Positions 1-12,500 are shown, numbered from the stretch's first letter. The stretch: DNA of 64,000 nt from Diphasiastrum complanatum (GCA_029204225.1 CM055106.1:42920368-42984367); one strand, 5' to 3'. Numbers and translations: made by a program. The notes: a model not told the origin generated them from the letters alone.

Positions 1-108
1 CTGAAGGGCCACTGGTGGTCTCTGACGTCATCTGGGAGGATGAACAGGTTTCCTCGTGATAGGTCAAGTAGCTCATGCTGCAACACGGGTATGTGTGGGA
101 CGCTGTCT

Positions 109-981
109 CTAGTCTCTGTGGGCAAGTAGGTCATCATCATCATCATCGTCACCGTCATCAAATCGTCCTCTCCTCCTGGAGAAGAAAGAAGTGATCTGAG
201 GCTGAGAAACCTGACTCTGTTGGGCTGTCTGATACAAATCTTGTCGTAGTATAAACATCTCTCGTATCATGAGTGTCGCGCATCGGGAATCCTCATAAGC
301 TATGAGCGATCGTAAGGTGACAGATGTCTCTCAGAACAAACAGTGGTATCTCCCTCTGATCTCGTAATATACCGGGCACCTAGAGATAAAGTGCTCCTCT
401 GACTCCACCTCCTCTAAAGAGCATAACTGGCAAATCTGCTCCTCTCTCGGGGTACCCTGGAATCTACCAGTCTCAATAGCCAACTGATGTGATGATACGC
501 GGAGCTGTCCCAATGTAAATCTGAGGCAATGTGATAGTCTCGAGTCCAAATAATGTGGTAAGACTGGGAACCCTGCTATGTCAAGCTCAATAAAATGAGT
601 CCAGTAATAGCCGAGTTTAACCCCAAGCTGTCGCCCCCAAGTACGGTCGAGATATGCCCGATATAAGATGCGCCTGATATACTGATGAGTACCTGAGGGG
701 AGCTCTGTAATGGAGATACCAAATGACTCAAGGAGGAAATGGGATGCCTGAGAGAACCACGATAGTTGATAACCCTGGTCATGAAGAAAGTGTGAGGAAA
801 CAAGTGTTGTTTGTGTATATCTCATATCCTCATCGGGCAGAGCCTGGATTCTCTGAATGTATGTGATAAGCTGGAACGCGGCATATATCTGAATGGGTGG
901 AACGACAAACTCTGCAAGAAGGATCTCATGTGGAACCGAGGGCTTCGCCCGAATCATACGAGCTAACATGGTGGTCTGCAA
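109..981 (-). pseudogene. LINE ORF2 C-terminal region: zinc finger, PIP-box-like motif, acidic tail
   Basis: An open frame from 981 runs to a TGA at 333-331 and then stays open in the same frame to a TAG at 111-109, so only one stop interrupts about 290 codons. The first part ends in a CxxC...HxxxxC finger (CQLC, then HFISRC), the zf-RVT type found after LINE RTs. Beyond the stop, the tail contains QPQITSFF (204-181), matching the PCNA-interacting PIP-box pattern QxxIxxFF, directly followed by the basic SRRRGR and then a run of seven aspartates (150-130). The finger assignment follows family knowledge; PCNA binding is inference from the motif. Confidence 0.75.
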
Positions 982-1157
982 TCGTGAAATGCTAGCCCAA
1001 TGTGATGAAGGAAGGCCGGTACACCATGTCTCTGCTGCATATAAGGCTGCGGAGTGACAATAGTATCAAAGAGTCTACACTTACTGCGAGCATCTCGGAT
1101 GAGCTTCCTGAAATAGAATCGCTCAAGCTGAACAAGAGAGGAGTGCCCCTTCCCAAG

Positions 1158-2342
1158 TCAGGTGGTGGCAGCCTGCCGCATGCTGAAGGTAGGACCAGAA
1201 AAGAGTATCCCCAAATAGGTATAAGAGGAAACTACCTCTAAGGCCTGTCCATCTAGGATGAGCTCTTGGCGCTGCATGAAGGCTCGAGAAGTGTTGAAGA
1301 CCATAACCTTGGTCTTTGCAGTGTTCACCCCCAACCCCCATCTGGTACAATATCCTTGTAAACAATTCAGCTGCCTCTGCAAACCCTCTCTGGTCGGGGA
1401 TACTAGTACTACATCATCCGCATAAAGGAGAATAGCAATCAAAATGGTGCCAAGTCTACAGCCACCCTTGCCACACTGTGAGATGACTCACTCTAACTCA
1501 TCAATATACAATCCAAAGAGAACCGGTGAAAGAGAGCGCCCTTGTTTCACCCCAATGGTGCTCCAAATGTGATCAGATAGGCCACTGCTATGTCGGAAAC
1601 ATCCCAAGACCTTTTCATAAAGAGCCATCACTGCTAGAACAATATCTGTGGAGAAACCAAGGTCACGAAGTCTCTGAATGAGAAGGGAGCGTGGTACAGA
1701 ATCGAAGGCTTTCCTGAAATCCACAAAACAGTAGTAAACCCTCTCTTTCTTGTACTTAGCTTCCTCAATCAAGGCTCGAAGTGTAAAAATATGGTCAGTG
1801 GTAGAATAATGAGATCGGAAACCTGCCTGCCCCAATGCATGTAATCTCCGAGCTTCCGCCCTCTGAACTCACTGCTGACTGGAGTATGGTACCATATAGC
1901 TTCGTGAGAACATGTCCGATCATGATGGTGCAGTAATTACCAGGAATCATGGTCACCATTTTTATGAATAGGGTGGATGATGTTGGTGCACCAGGATGAG
2001 GGGAAACCAGAAACAACGGCAGAATTAAGGAGTGGCTAGTGTGGGAGCAAGGAGGTCGGAAGCATGGGTTAGGAGTTCAGATTCAAGGTCTTCGATATCT
2101 CTTGCTTTATGGGAGTTCATTCTCTTGATGGTCGTAAGTACCATGTCAGATGTGAAGAAGGTGAACTCAGAGGGGCGTGGGGAGATAGAGATGGGTGCGT
2201 CATTGGGTATGGTATATAGTTTGGTAGCGTATTCGGTCCATATGCGGAGGTCATGGAGCACGAGGGATAAACTCACGCCAAAAGGCGCCTGAAGAGGAAC
2301 TGAAGAGAAGATCAACAAGACGCGTTCCTTCGGAGTCATCAT
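1158..2342 (-). pseudogene. LINE reverse transcriptase domain, frameshifted
   Basis: RNA-directed DNA polymerase of the LINE. Pieces in order on the minus strand: an N-terminal finger block (2342-2025, with KRMNSHKARDIEDLESELL resembling the family's KAxGxD...E), a broken stretch (2016-1795), the palm (1835-1488) with YYCFVDFRKAFDSVPR and GVKQGRSLSPVLFGLYIDE, and a thumb-proximal block (1442-1158) with the catalytic YADD at 1424-1413 followed by KTKVMVFN and YLGI. YADD is intact; in the KQG box the usual CP is RS. Several frameshifts and stops join these pieces, so it is a relic. Confidence 0.88.
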
Positions 2343-3540
2343 AGATACGCTTTTTTCAACGAGTGTGCGATGGTAAGAGCGCCTGGCGGAGTGGAGGAGA
2401 TGAGGATCGTGAGTGCGGGCATGGGTGACAAGCTGATGAAGAAAGCGACATTCAGCATCATACCACGGTGGTGTGGGGGTCGTATCGATGAGGAGCGGGT
2501 GCCTCTGCTTTTATGGGGTTTAGATGGAAAAGCAAGGGAAGCAGCGGTATGAAGAGACGTGCTAAGAAAGGCAGCTTGAGTCTCGACTGTACTATTGTGA
2601 GGGAAGGAATGGAGCAAGGAGATTAGGAACTCCTGGTAGACTGGTGTATAGAGAGAACTGAATGTATACCTGGGTGCCCGTGAAATTAGGAGGTGCGAGG
2701 ATGGCTGAGGAGGTGGGAGGCGGCCGATAGCAAAGGAGAGAAAGGAATGATCAGAGAGAGTGGTGGGAGATACATGAAAATCAGAGGTGAGAGGTATGGA
2801 AGATGGTGATCCCATGAGATAATCCACAACACTATGTCCACCACTGTGAGGGTGACAAGTATAACTGCCGGATTTTGGCCAACAAGTTAGGCCATTGTAA
2901 ATGGCTAACTCAAGGGCCTCTCCAAACTGCAATAAATGCTCACATTAAGGGGTAGTAGGTCCCAAGCTGTCCTTTGAAATCCTGGTAACTCCCATGTCAT
3001 CGCTGTCAAGGGCATGAACGCGGAGCTGGTCAGTGATGTCATAAAACTCTGGCTGCCGTGAAGAGGTTCGGGCATTAAAATTCCCAGTGAGGAGAATATG
3101 CCCCGCTCTGCGAATCTGATAATATCAGGTGATAAATCAAGGTAGGGTGAACCTATGCCCTCAGCAAAGGACGAAGACTCTGGAGGAAAATAACATGCCG
3201 CCACAAAGAGGTCCTTGTCCAAACCAATATCATGCCCAACAATACAAATCCATATATAACGTGCATGCTCGTCGTGTCTGATGAACTCGATGCTTGGATG
3301 AAGAGACTCTCTGTATAAGCATGCAACACCTCCGGACCCACGACCGCTAGCTGATCTAGTCTCAAGTCTGTATACGGAATCCCATCTGTATCCTGGAAAA
3401 ATAGGTAATCCTCTCTCTTGACTCTCATGAGTCTCCATAAAGAGCAGTAAATCTTTGTCAGTGATAAAATGGATCAAGTCGCCAACAATGGAAGAATAGT
3501 TCCATACTCCAATCCAAAGATGGTGTGGATGGGGCCTCGG
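2339..3540 (-). pseudogene. LINE endonuclease domain, frameshifted
   Basis: Exonuclease-endonuclease-phosphatase fold of a LINE, which nicks target DNA to prime reverse transcription. Reading begins near 3540 with WIGVWNYSS, matching the N-terminal strand that carries the catalytic Asn. FMETHES follows (catalytic Glu block). After a frameshift near 3110 the segment LTGNFNAR stands where the family has GDFN, then SVVDYLM and LSDHSFLSF (catalytic Asp-His block). The GDFN aspartate is Asn here (codon AAT), which should abolish or cripple nicking. A stop lies just upstream at about 3565, so the true start of ORF2 is not resolved. Confidence 0.82.
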
Positions 3541-3600
3541 GGATGGGCTTCTCCCCTATGGTCTTCTCATTAAGTCTAGCTTCTAATGAGCTAAATTTTG

Positions 3601-3975
3601 AACTTGATGTCGAGGTCAGTTGTGTTGCAGCTGAACTTGAGAATGGTGACTAGTAGGAATGAGAGTGCTCTGGAAGTTCGAGCAATTGGCATCATAGGCC
3701 CCATTGGACCCAATAGTAGCTCTAAATGAATTGACAGAAAAGATATCAAAAGTAACAAAATAAGCCACTCTGACTTTTAACCTTAACAGAATTCAACAAG
3801 CATTGTTGCACCCAAACTGGACCACATTGTACCCGAAACATTTGACAACCCACATAAATGAATTGCCCTTAATAAATGCTTTAATTTGATACCCATATTG
3901 CCCACAAAAAAAAAGTTTCTGAAAAACGCTCCCCCATTTCAAAAACGCGTTTCTAGAAAAGCAGTGCAACTATGT

Positions 3976-4060
<85 letters not shown>

Positions 4061-6051
4061 ATATATATACATAGAGAGAGAGAGAGATGATCTATTAAAG
4101 CCTAAGAGAAAGCTTGAATAACATCTTTTCCATGCCAAAAGGCATATAAGACAAAGCAGTACATCAAATAAGATGGTAACTAGACGGAACAATGCCGTCG
4201 CAGATTAAACTAAAACTAAAAACCCACTTACAATCAAATGAACATTTCAAACTCTAACTCAAAAACAGAACTTTATTTGGATCGAGTTAAAACTTAAAGC
4301 AAACTAAGATTAAACTAACTGATTTAATTAAACTAACTAGCTGTTTTTGCAACCTAATAATTGTTCTGACATGTCTTTAAACAGACCAGACATAATAGGG
4401 CCAAGTGATCTTAAATGTCGATAAAGACAATTGTGGCCCTGGTAAGCTGCCAGAATATTAGAGGTCATGTAGAGACATTGACATAGGCTCAGCTGTTGTC
4501 ACTCATATGAAATAGGGGCCAGGTGGCCAAGGGACATGACTGGTAAGGACTCATCAATAGAAGCAAGCTATGGGCACAATCTAGGACGTTATTAGTCTCT
4601 ACAGACTCCAGAGTACCGAGTGTAAGTGATCATGATTGCTGATGGGCAAAATCAGGTAAGTGAGAACAGATGACTATGACTTGATTTTGTTGTGATGTGG
4701 ATCCACGCTTAGTTGGGAGGAGCTTCATCCTTACCTAAGTGATCTCTATACTCGAGTAAATGCTAGGTGTTAAAAGATGCTATAGAGATGATCTGTATGT
4801 TGTGAAGGGCAAAAGTATGGTTTCCAATCAGTGCACACTGCATGTCTAACCAGTCCATCAACAATAGATATGATGCATAGGGCATTCCAGGTCTAGATAT
4901 CCACAACTCTGACGATTTTCAAAAGGCCTCCACATAACATGGTCATGACAATTTGATGAGCACGAGTTTTCTTATGTTGACAAGGCAGGCGATCTTGAAA
5001 AGTATAAAATATGTTTCTGGTTATGTTTTTACTCTTGGTTCTGCAGAAATCTCATGGGCCACCAAGAAGCAAGCGTTTTAAAACTTAAATTGTTTCAAAA
5101 CAAGATATTGTGGCCATTGCTCTCCAAACTATTGTAACACCCACTATACAGTATGATGTTACATATTCTTAGCCTTCTAGCCCAGGCCGCGTTGTTAGCC
5201 TCTACTTTGCAGTATAAGTATGTCGGACCTTGGGCACAATCATATAGCTGAAATGTCTCTCCAAAGCTAGCTTTTCTACAGTGTTACCCTCTGACAGAGA
5301 TGGTTGTACTTCAACTAGACATGTCCTTCAAGAGCCCTTATCACCATGCGAACAACCACCAAAGCTAAAGCTGAACTCCTTAAACGGCATGCGACTATAC
5401 TAAAAATGAAGATGATAAAGTCAGTGCATTAAGCCAAAATAATGATTAAGTCACATACAAAAGTAAGTGAGACAATTTCCAAGATCGGTTGGTCATATAT
5501 GACTCAAGAAGAATATCCTGCCACATGTTTGTAATCCTCATAAAAAGAAGCAAAATTCTCTTCTCAAATTCATGTAAAGACCATTCAAAAATGAGGACTA
5601 AAGAGAGAAAAATGTTTCCTTATAATCTAGGATAATATTCTTTTCCCTGTTTTCAGCCTTTCCCCAAGCAGCTTTTCTCTCAGTTTTTGCCATCTTCCTC
5701 CAAAGCTTGTCCCTCTCCAACACATCCCACTGTGAATGAATAACTACATGGCATTCAACTTATGTCAGGACATATTTCTCCATTCTCCAACATCCAAGTC
5801 CAGAACCATCATGGATAGAAACTCAAATATCGTCTGCTGATCTGCTGTGGCTTGTGCAAAATCAACATTGTCATCTAACGTCGGATTACAAACTAATGAG
5901 AGAATATCAGCAGCAAAGTTCTTATATAGCTTGTACTGCCACATTCACTATTACATGAGATTTACTTCAAGAACCTTTGCCAACTTCTGGAAATCTCAAT
6001 ATAAATGTACAAGCAAGTTTGAATGTGCAAATCTAGGCCAGACCAGCGTAC
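3601..6051. other. Non-coding stretch between LINE and KASI exon 3
   Basis: Apart from the dinucleotide microsatellite at 3975-4088 I see no coding region. The minus strand was examined for the missing KASI exons (after GAGVL) and none was recognised. The sequence may be a long KASI intron, or the 3' part of the gene may have been lost. Confidence 0.5.
3975..4088. repeat. Compound microsatellite (TA)n(TG)n(TA)n(GA)n
   Basis: Alternating TA tract from about 3982, then about 17 TG units, a short TA tract and a GA tract ending near 4088. Short open frames across it on both strands are artefacts of the repeat. Confidence 0.97.
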
Positions 6052-7621
6052 CAGTACACCAGCACCTTCACTTAAGACAAAACCATCCCGGTCTTTGTCC
6101 CAAGGTCTCGATGCAGTCTGAGGATCGTCATTCCTATGAGACAACGCTCTGCAGGCAATAAATCCACCCAGACCGACTGGAATAAGAGCAGCCTCTGTGC
6201 CTCCTGCTACTATAACATCCGCATCTCCACGACGAATGTGATTGGCAGCAGCATATAAGCAATAATTGGATGTTGCACAGGCAGTTGATATGGAATAGTT
6301 GGGACCCATTGATCCTATCTCAATCCCTAACAAGGCAGTTGGCATGTTTGTGATGATGTATGGGATAAAAAAGGGAGTCATACGCTTGGGGCCTTTATCT
6401 ATAAGAGCAAGCACGCCATCCTGAAAAACAGTGAGCCCTCCCATACCAGAGCCCACCAAAGCACCGAGTCGTTGCTTGTCCACCTGAATTCAATAAACAA
6501 GTGAAATAAGTACAAAAAACGCTCCAAAAAAAGTCTTTCTTAACAATCAACATGTCTAATTATGGTTATGGGTATGCTTCTTTGCTGTCCAGTTTCACAT
6601 AAGTCATCTATGGAAGAAATAGATACATCAAAGTTAGGTATAGGAGTTATAATAAAGAGCCTTGTTTTATGGATCTGTACTTCTTTGCTTTCCAGTTCTT
6701 AGAAATCAATATATCGATTGTTAGGTCTTGGTTAAAACCATCCAGAACCTAAAAAAATGAGGTTTGATGTTTACATTTCCCACACAGGCCTATATTCTGG
6801 AAAACCTGGCCAAATAAGATATACTTCCTGTATATTGTGTGGTGAAATTTTCTCAGAGACAAAAGAAGTCACTTTCATTTAGCCGATCAAACGTGAGCCT
6901 ACATTTAGGCACACGTGAATCTTATTCTAGCTACTAACTGAATATAAGGTGGTTTAAGGTCTTTAAGATATTACCTTGTACCCAACCTCAGATCCAAGAC
7001 CTGCATGTTCCATGGCCTTTTTTCCACTCACAATGCAATACCGAATGCAGTCATCAAGTCTTCGGTCATTTTTCCCATCAATGTAACCCTCTGAGGAGAA
7101 ATCACGAATCTGTCCAGCAAACTTGGTGGAAAACTTTGATACGTCAAATCGATCTATATAGCTTATTCCACTCTGACCTTCGAGAAGCTTTTCATAATAT
7201 TTGTCGACATCAGAACCGAAAACAGAAACCAGACCCATGCCTGTTATTACTACTCTCTTTTTGGGATCTTTCTCTCTCTTAGGTGCCCTTACGGCTGGGG
7301 ATGCCATTGCTCTCACTTTGACTAAGCGGTGTGCTGCTTCATGGCATAACAAAAACAAGGTAAGCTACGGCAGAGCTGAATAAATCCTATCTGGTATTCT
7401 AAAGCACAAATGTCAGATTGAAACTTACTGAAGCTTATATTTCCAGAGGACACCGTCGTGCTCAAGAGGGACACATCTGGAGTTGCTGCAGTTGCAGCCC
7501 TCAATCCGCAATGTTGAACCCAGTTCCACCTGGTTAAACCATTTTGTGAACTCAATCTGAACTTTGATTGTAAATGTGCATTAGGCTGAGCTATGGACGT
7601 AATGCCGCTAGCCATTGCCAT
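6052..7621 (-). CDS. KASI: 3-oxoacyl-[ACP] synthase I, plastid (partial, exons 1-3)
   Basis: Condensing enzyme of plastid type II fatty acid synthesis: it extends acyl-ACP with malonyl-ACP. Model: exon 1 7621-7429, exon 2 7321-6975, exon 3 6483-6052, all with GT-AG borders and together 324 codons. Residues 1 to about 65 are Ser/Ala/Thr-rich and fit a chloroplast transit peptide. The mature part starts at a MASPAVRAPKREKDPKKR-like stretch as in plant KAS I, followed by VVITGMGLVSVFG. Exon 3 has STACATSNYC, with the nucleophilic Cys at about residue 249, and ends at DRDGFVLSEGAGVL at a donor site. Plant KAS I proteins are about 470 residues; the part with the two catalytic His residues (HAT and GHN blocks) was not found in the 2.4 kb downstream or in the rest of the window to the left. 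The gene is therefore truncated, or has a long intron leaving the window. Confidence 0.9.
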
Positions 7622-8360
7622 GACTATCTCCGGAGAAACCTTTTCTCACAGAATCCCCACGAAAACTTACAGTAGCGATCTCATCAAGCTAGGGCAGATG
7701 CGCTGAAGAGCTTTGAATGAGAACATAAAAGTAACGTGCAAATTGAATGGAAGAAGAGAGCTGTTTTGATTCTGAGCTGCAATTCTGCCGATCTACTACT
7801 TGCAAATCTGTGACTTCTCCATCTGCGATGTCTCCTGGCGCCTGCAAGAGACCAGCGCCAATCACAGCAAAACCTAGAAAAGATGGAGTGGACAGAAACG
7901 GTAAACCGAAGAGCTTTCTCCAAATTGGCTGAATAATAAGAGGAGAGAATAGTAACAGTGCATGCATCATCAGCATCATGGCGATGAAACCGAAAGCTGG
8001 CGTCAACCTCGTGAGACACTTTGGTCGCAAGGAGGTTGTTGACAATTTCCTCTCCTCCTCCTCCTCCTCCTCCTCCTCCTCCTTTGGTGTTCGTTCGCGT
8101 TAGCAGGAAGGAAGGAATGACGAGGAAGTCGTTTGGACGGCACGACTTCACGATGAAAGAGCAAGTAAAGTGGCGATGGGTAGGGAGGGCAGTAGGCCAG
8201 GAATGTGTCTCTGCCTCTCTCTCTCTCTCTCCATTTTGTTTAACAATTTTTGGGCGGCCCAAAGACGAAGGCCCACGCGCCATACACTATTCAGCATTAT
8301 TTTTAACCTTAAAATCCGTTTTTGACTCCATGAGGTGGAATCCGTCCAATTTTGCCCTCT
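7622..8360 (-). promoter_or_regulatory. KASI upstream region with GGA and GA repeats
   Basis: Region upstream of the KASI start codon. On the coding strand it contains a GA tract (8214-8232) and a run of about eleven GGA triplets (8050-8083), the kind of purine repeat common in plant 5' UTRs and core promoters. Open frames here (poly-Gly or poly-Pro) come from the triplet run. No clear TATA box was picked out. The promoter role is inferred from position only. Confidence 0.4.
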
Positions 8361-8440
8361 AAATCATGGTTTACTCCATGAGGTGGAATCCGTGCCATTC
8401 TTTTTTCAAATGGCATTTTACTCCATGCATTTTTTCTTTG
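8320..8440. repeat. Short direct repeats (ACTCCATGAGGTGGAATCCG)
   Basis: The 20-mer named in the call occurs at about 8326-8346 and again at about 8371-8391 with a common spacer word, and a shortened copy (TTTTACTCCATG) follows at about 8416. Period is about 45 bp. Function unknown. Confidence 0.6.
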
Positions 8441-11400
8441 CCAGGTGCAAATAAGCTCATGTAAAAAATTAAAAGTCCAAGGGCTCTTTCATCGGTAAGG
8501 GCGTCCGCCATAGGGGTCGAGAAAGGGGCTTTCTTTGTAGTTTTATTTTTTACATTTTTTTAAATATTTTTTGTCGTAATTTTTTTTATATGCACCTTCA
8601 CGCATCCGAAAAAAGCATGTAAAAAATTTTGAAAAAAAAAAAGGATGTGTACAAATTTCACACATGGAGGTGCCTCCCATTTTTTCATGAAAAGGTAAAA
8701 AATGATATTACATCTTAAAAAGGCCCTTCCTCAAGCCCTTTGATCAACAACAACACTACCGCCCTAGACGGGAAGCCTTCCTAGGCCATTTGGCCTAGGA
8801 GGGACTTTCAACCCACCCCCCCCCCCCCTCACCCATAGTCAATCTTTTTTTTACAAAAATAAAAACGATGTTGTATTGTACCACAAAGGCCTTGTCATAT
8901 CATATTGTCGTATTTTAACATTTTCTGAAAATCAAAAGAATGTAAAAGAATAGCTTAGTAAATTTTTTATGGTTGTTATTAACTTTTACAAGCAAATGTT
9001 TTACGATGTTTGATGAAGGTTTTTTTTTGGGTTAATCCAACAATTTAGGCATTATGAGAAGGTCTTCATGACATAATACCATGATAATAACTAGCATATA
9101 TATAGATTGAAAATTTCAATACATATTATCAAAGTTTGGTACAAACAATAGAAATGCCAATTTCTTACGATACAACTTTTGTCTTTTTGTCTTTTAGAAG
9201 ATGAATTTGGACTGTAAATCTAAAATTGCTAAATACCAACTTGTTATTGAGTTCACGTGAAGAGATCTAACATGATAAAATTTATATATGATTATTATTG
9301 CATTGTATTAGACAACATAATTAGCCAAACAAAGTTGTTTTTCTTACAATGGGTTTAATATTTTGATTACAAAATATTCGAAATTTTGAAGTTGGCATGG
9401 ATTCAAGAATATTCACAATCAACATTCACAATAATCATGATCAATATTCACGAGTTATTTAAAAAGTACATAATTTATCAAGAAAAAGCAAAACCATGCT
9501 TCAACAAGAACATAAAATGACATTTCAATCGTGGTTTACAATGCATTGAATAAAATCATGAAAATAGTCGTGGTAATGATATTGTAAAATAACAAATAGC
9601 CTAACGTCTGATAACAAATAACTGCCAAAGAAAGTTGCGCTAAGAGTAATAACTTACGCGAAGTATACAAAAAAATCTAGATGATGAAAGTTGTGTCACA
9701 ATACTCACATTCAAATTTAGTCAAACAATCATTTTAAATACATAATAAGAGAAAATATTCGACATATGAAGTGACTTATTAAGGGTTTGGGGTTATTCTT
9801 CCATCTTTGGCTACTAAATGTTGTTGGTTGCAAAATCCATCAAACAGTAAAGTAATAATGAACCCAACATATACTAATTATTATTTTTATATTTGAATAT
9901 ATATCATGTCACAATCTCATAATCAAGACACAATATTATGCATAATTTTTAGGATAGTAGATTTTTAATTATTGCAATCAATTTTTAAAAATAATAATAA
10001 ATTTTATTAGTAAGTATTTGTAGTTTTACAGCTAAATATAAAAATTTTAAAATTAATGTACACAAAAGTAGTAAATTCCTCGATGCATGTTCATAATTGT
10101 AGAAGATGAATATCACAATTTACTATGTACCAATTGATGAAAGTAGTGATAATTGTTACAATTCTCAATTTCACAATTAAATTCAAAAATTTGGTCACCA
10201 CTTTTAAATGCTCACAATATTACAATCTATATTAACAAATTTTATTGTATATATTTATAAGAGTAACCACAAATATCATGATTAGTACTCACTCATTTCA
10301 TGATTCGATATTATAATTAATGAAATTCACATTCAATATGAAAATAAATCATGATTTATTATTTAATATTCACAATTTCAGTATTTAGAAAAGTCGACAT
10401 TTTTTATTCACAATTGCACTATTAAATATGTCACAATCAAACTATTCAAAATCTCACAATCAATATTCAGAGTTTCACGATCAGTCAGAGTATTCATGTT
10501 ATAGTATTCACAACTTGATCCATCAACTCCTCATCCAACCTGCAAAAAGGTCAAACACAATGCAAACAAAGAAAATAGATTGAGGATGATGAGTAGCAAC
10601 AGCAGTAGATGAGAGAAGAGGAGGGTTTAGACTTGACAAGATTTAATCAAATTGTGGCTTAAAGTACATGATAGATAGTTTAAGTATTGGCTAGTAGCTC
10701 ATAATCTTGGTTATGTCTTACTCCTAAAACTTTTCAAAGATTTGTCTTTCGAAGAATCTATCAAATCATTTCATTAATGCTACAACTAATAATGTAAACT
10801 AAAACAAAATTTTAAGCCCAAATATACACATACTCAAACAATGTGAAAACATGAACTATCACCTAATTGTTCTCAAGATAGCAACCTCTTAGATGCACAA
10901 AGAAAAAAGAAGACGTGGTGATTTCCCTCTCAAAATTATAAACTAGGAGATTCACCTTTCTCTCAAATGATAATGCATTGTGAAAAAATGAAATTTAAAG
11001 TTGAGATTTGCAAATTGGCATGAAACATCTCAAATAGTGTACAAAGCTCGCTCAGTGTTCTTTCGAACAACGGTTTTTTTATTCGATTTTTTTAGAACAA
11101 TCCTTAGTATACAAGTAAAGTAAATTGACAAATTCACGTCATCGGTGTACATAGACTTATGATATAACCCTCATATGATTGTGGGCACATGAACTTAGAA
11201 ATCCCAAGCTCCGACAAAATAGATTAGGAGAACTAACCTCAAGTTACAGATAAGCCAAAGATTGCCAAATGCAAAAAAAAAAATATATCTTATGTATGCC
11301 AATTACCTCGTTAATAATCCCTTTGCTCCTAACTAGTCGCTTCTCTTTTGAGTCTTTTAAGCTTAATTTGAGCCTCTTGCATTGAATTACCGCCTAATAC

Positions 11401-12119
11401 TAGTTTCATATTGTTACCTGCAATACCCACTATGGAATTGAAAAGTTAGTTCCTTCTGAAAGGAGAAACACTTGATTTGAAATATAGGTGGGCAAAAGAA
11501 CAATTCAATGTAAGCACTCGATGTTGATGTGATCATCCATTGAGAAAAAGATTTGATGATGGGATGGATACTATGTCAAGCAAGTAATCATTTACATGTT
11601 CTTCAAATACTAAATCCCCGAGCAAGACTAATGTGGAAAAATTGAAACTTTTGATTAATGTAGAAATCAAGTTACTCAATTCACAACTCATGCTTTACAC
11701 ACAATTCAACTGCTGGAAAACGTAAGCAATTCAATCGTTTATTTTTATTGAGATTCAATAAAGGTGTGCTTCTAGCTCGTTTAATTAAGCGGATCATAAA
11801 GCCTTACTTTCAAGCTACCCTACTTAATAGTGATTTGACAGAAAGAGATAGAAACATGTTCGAGCGAAGGGCTTACCATGATACTGGTGAAGCGCTTATG
11901 TTGGATTAAGGGCTACTAAAAGCCAGTCTTAATCGTTAAGATGTCGATCCTATTTTTGAAGCCAACAATACAGATGACGTAGTAGTTGAAATTGGGCTGG
12001 TGAAACAACACACGACCTGCAGGAGTCACAAGCTCCCTCTATTCGCCATCACCATGATCTAAACCTCCTGATGTGTCTGTCTTCTTTGTGTGTATGGATC
12101 AAAGCCTCAGTCCAGCTTC
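8441..12119. other. AT-rich intergenic DNA, no genes seen
   Basis: Very AT-rich on both strands with short open frames only. A run of 13 C lies at 8816-8828. No transposon domain, tRNA-like fold or conserved coding was recognised. Probably old, degraded repeat sequence. Confidence 0.6.
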
Positions 12120-12500
12120 ACTCGCCACTTGCAAACCTCCGCTCTCCTGTTGGTTATCTACCCAAAATAGTTGAAAAGGAAAACATCCACCTGCAAGGCT
12201 CCCCTCCCCTGCTGGTTCTCTAAGAAAACTAGTTTAGAAAAAAACCTTCGCTCCTCTATTACAAACCTCCGTTCGATGTGAGCTGATTACTTACAAATCT
12301 CTGCTCTTTTGTTGGTTTTCTATGTAAAACAATTGAAAAGAACCACTTGCAAACCTCCGCTCCTCTGTTGATTATCTACCCAAAATAGTTGAAAAGAAAA
12401 ATAGTTGCAAACAAAAAGTTTCATTCCTCTGCTGCAAACCTCTGCTCGAAACCTCCGCTCAACGTCAACTGATTACCTACAAACTTTCCCTCCTTTGCCA
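12120..12500. repeat. Degenerate minisatellite
   Basis: Irregular tandem copies built on words such as CAAACCTCCGCTC, CTGTTGGTTATCTACCC and AAAATAGTTGAAAAG. The longer unit recurs near 12138, 12303 and 12350 with deletions between copies. Array borders are approximate. Confidence 0.65.

Larger units (their letters stand above)
109..3600 (-). mobile_element. Decayed non-LTR retrotransposon (LINE)
   Basis: On the minus strand, fragments occur in the order of a LINE ORF2: apurinic-type endonuclease (about 3540-2339), reverse transcriptase (2342-1158), then a zinc-finger C-terminal region ending at 109. Frameshifts and stops separate the blocks, so it cannot make a full protein as it stands. The RT has the core blocks FVDFRKAFDSV, a KQG-SLSP-LFGLYIDE block and YADD. 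The RT style (GQAGFR before the palm, GLYIDELE after it) is unlike the classical plant L1 seen at 56.3-57.3 kb, so a different clade is likely; I do not assign one. The left edge may hold the 3' UTR; no poly-A tail or target duplication was identified. It lies downstream of the truncated KASI gene on the same strand. Confidence 0.9.

Noticed and set aside
3886..4192. Open frames on both strands over the TA/TG tract
   Set aside because: Translations are simple repeats of the microsatellite.
5847..6161. Plus-strand frame opposite KASI exon 3
   Set aside because: It is antisense to a well-conserved exon and has no similarity of its own.
8021..8362. Poly-Pro/poly-Gly open frames
   Set aside because: They come from the GGA triplet run and lack any other protein-like feature.
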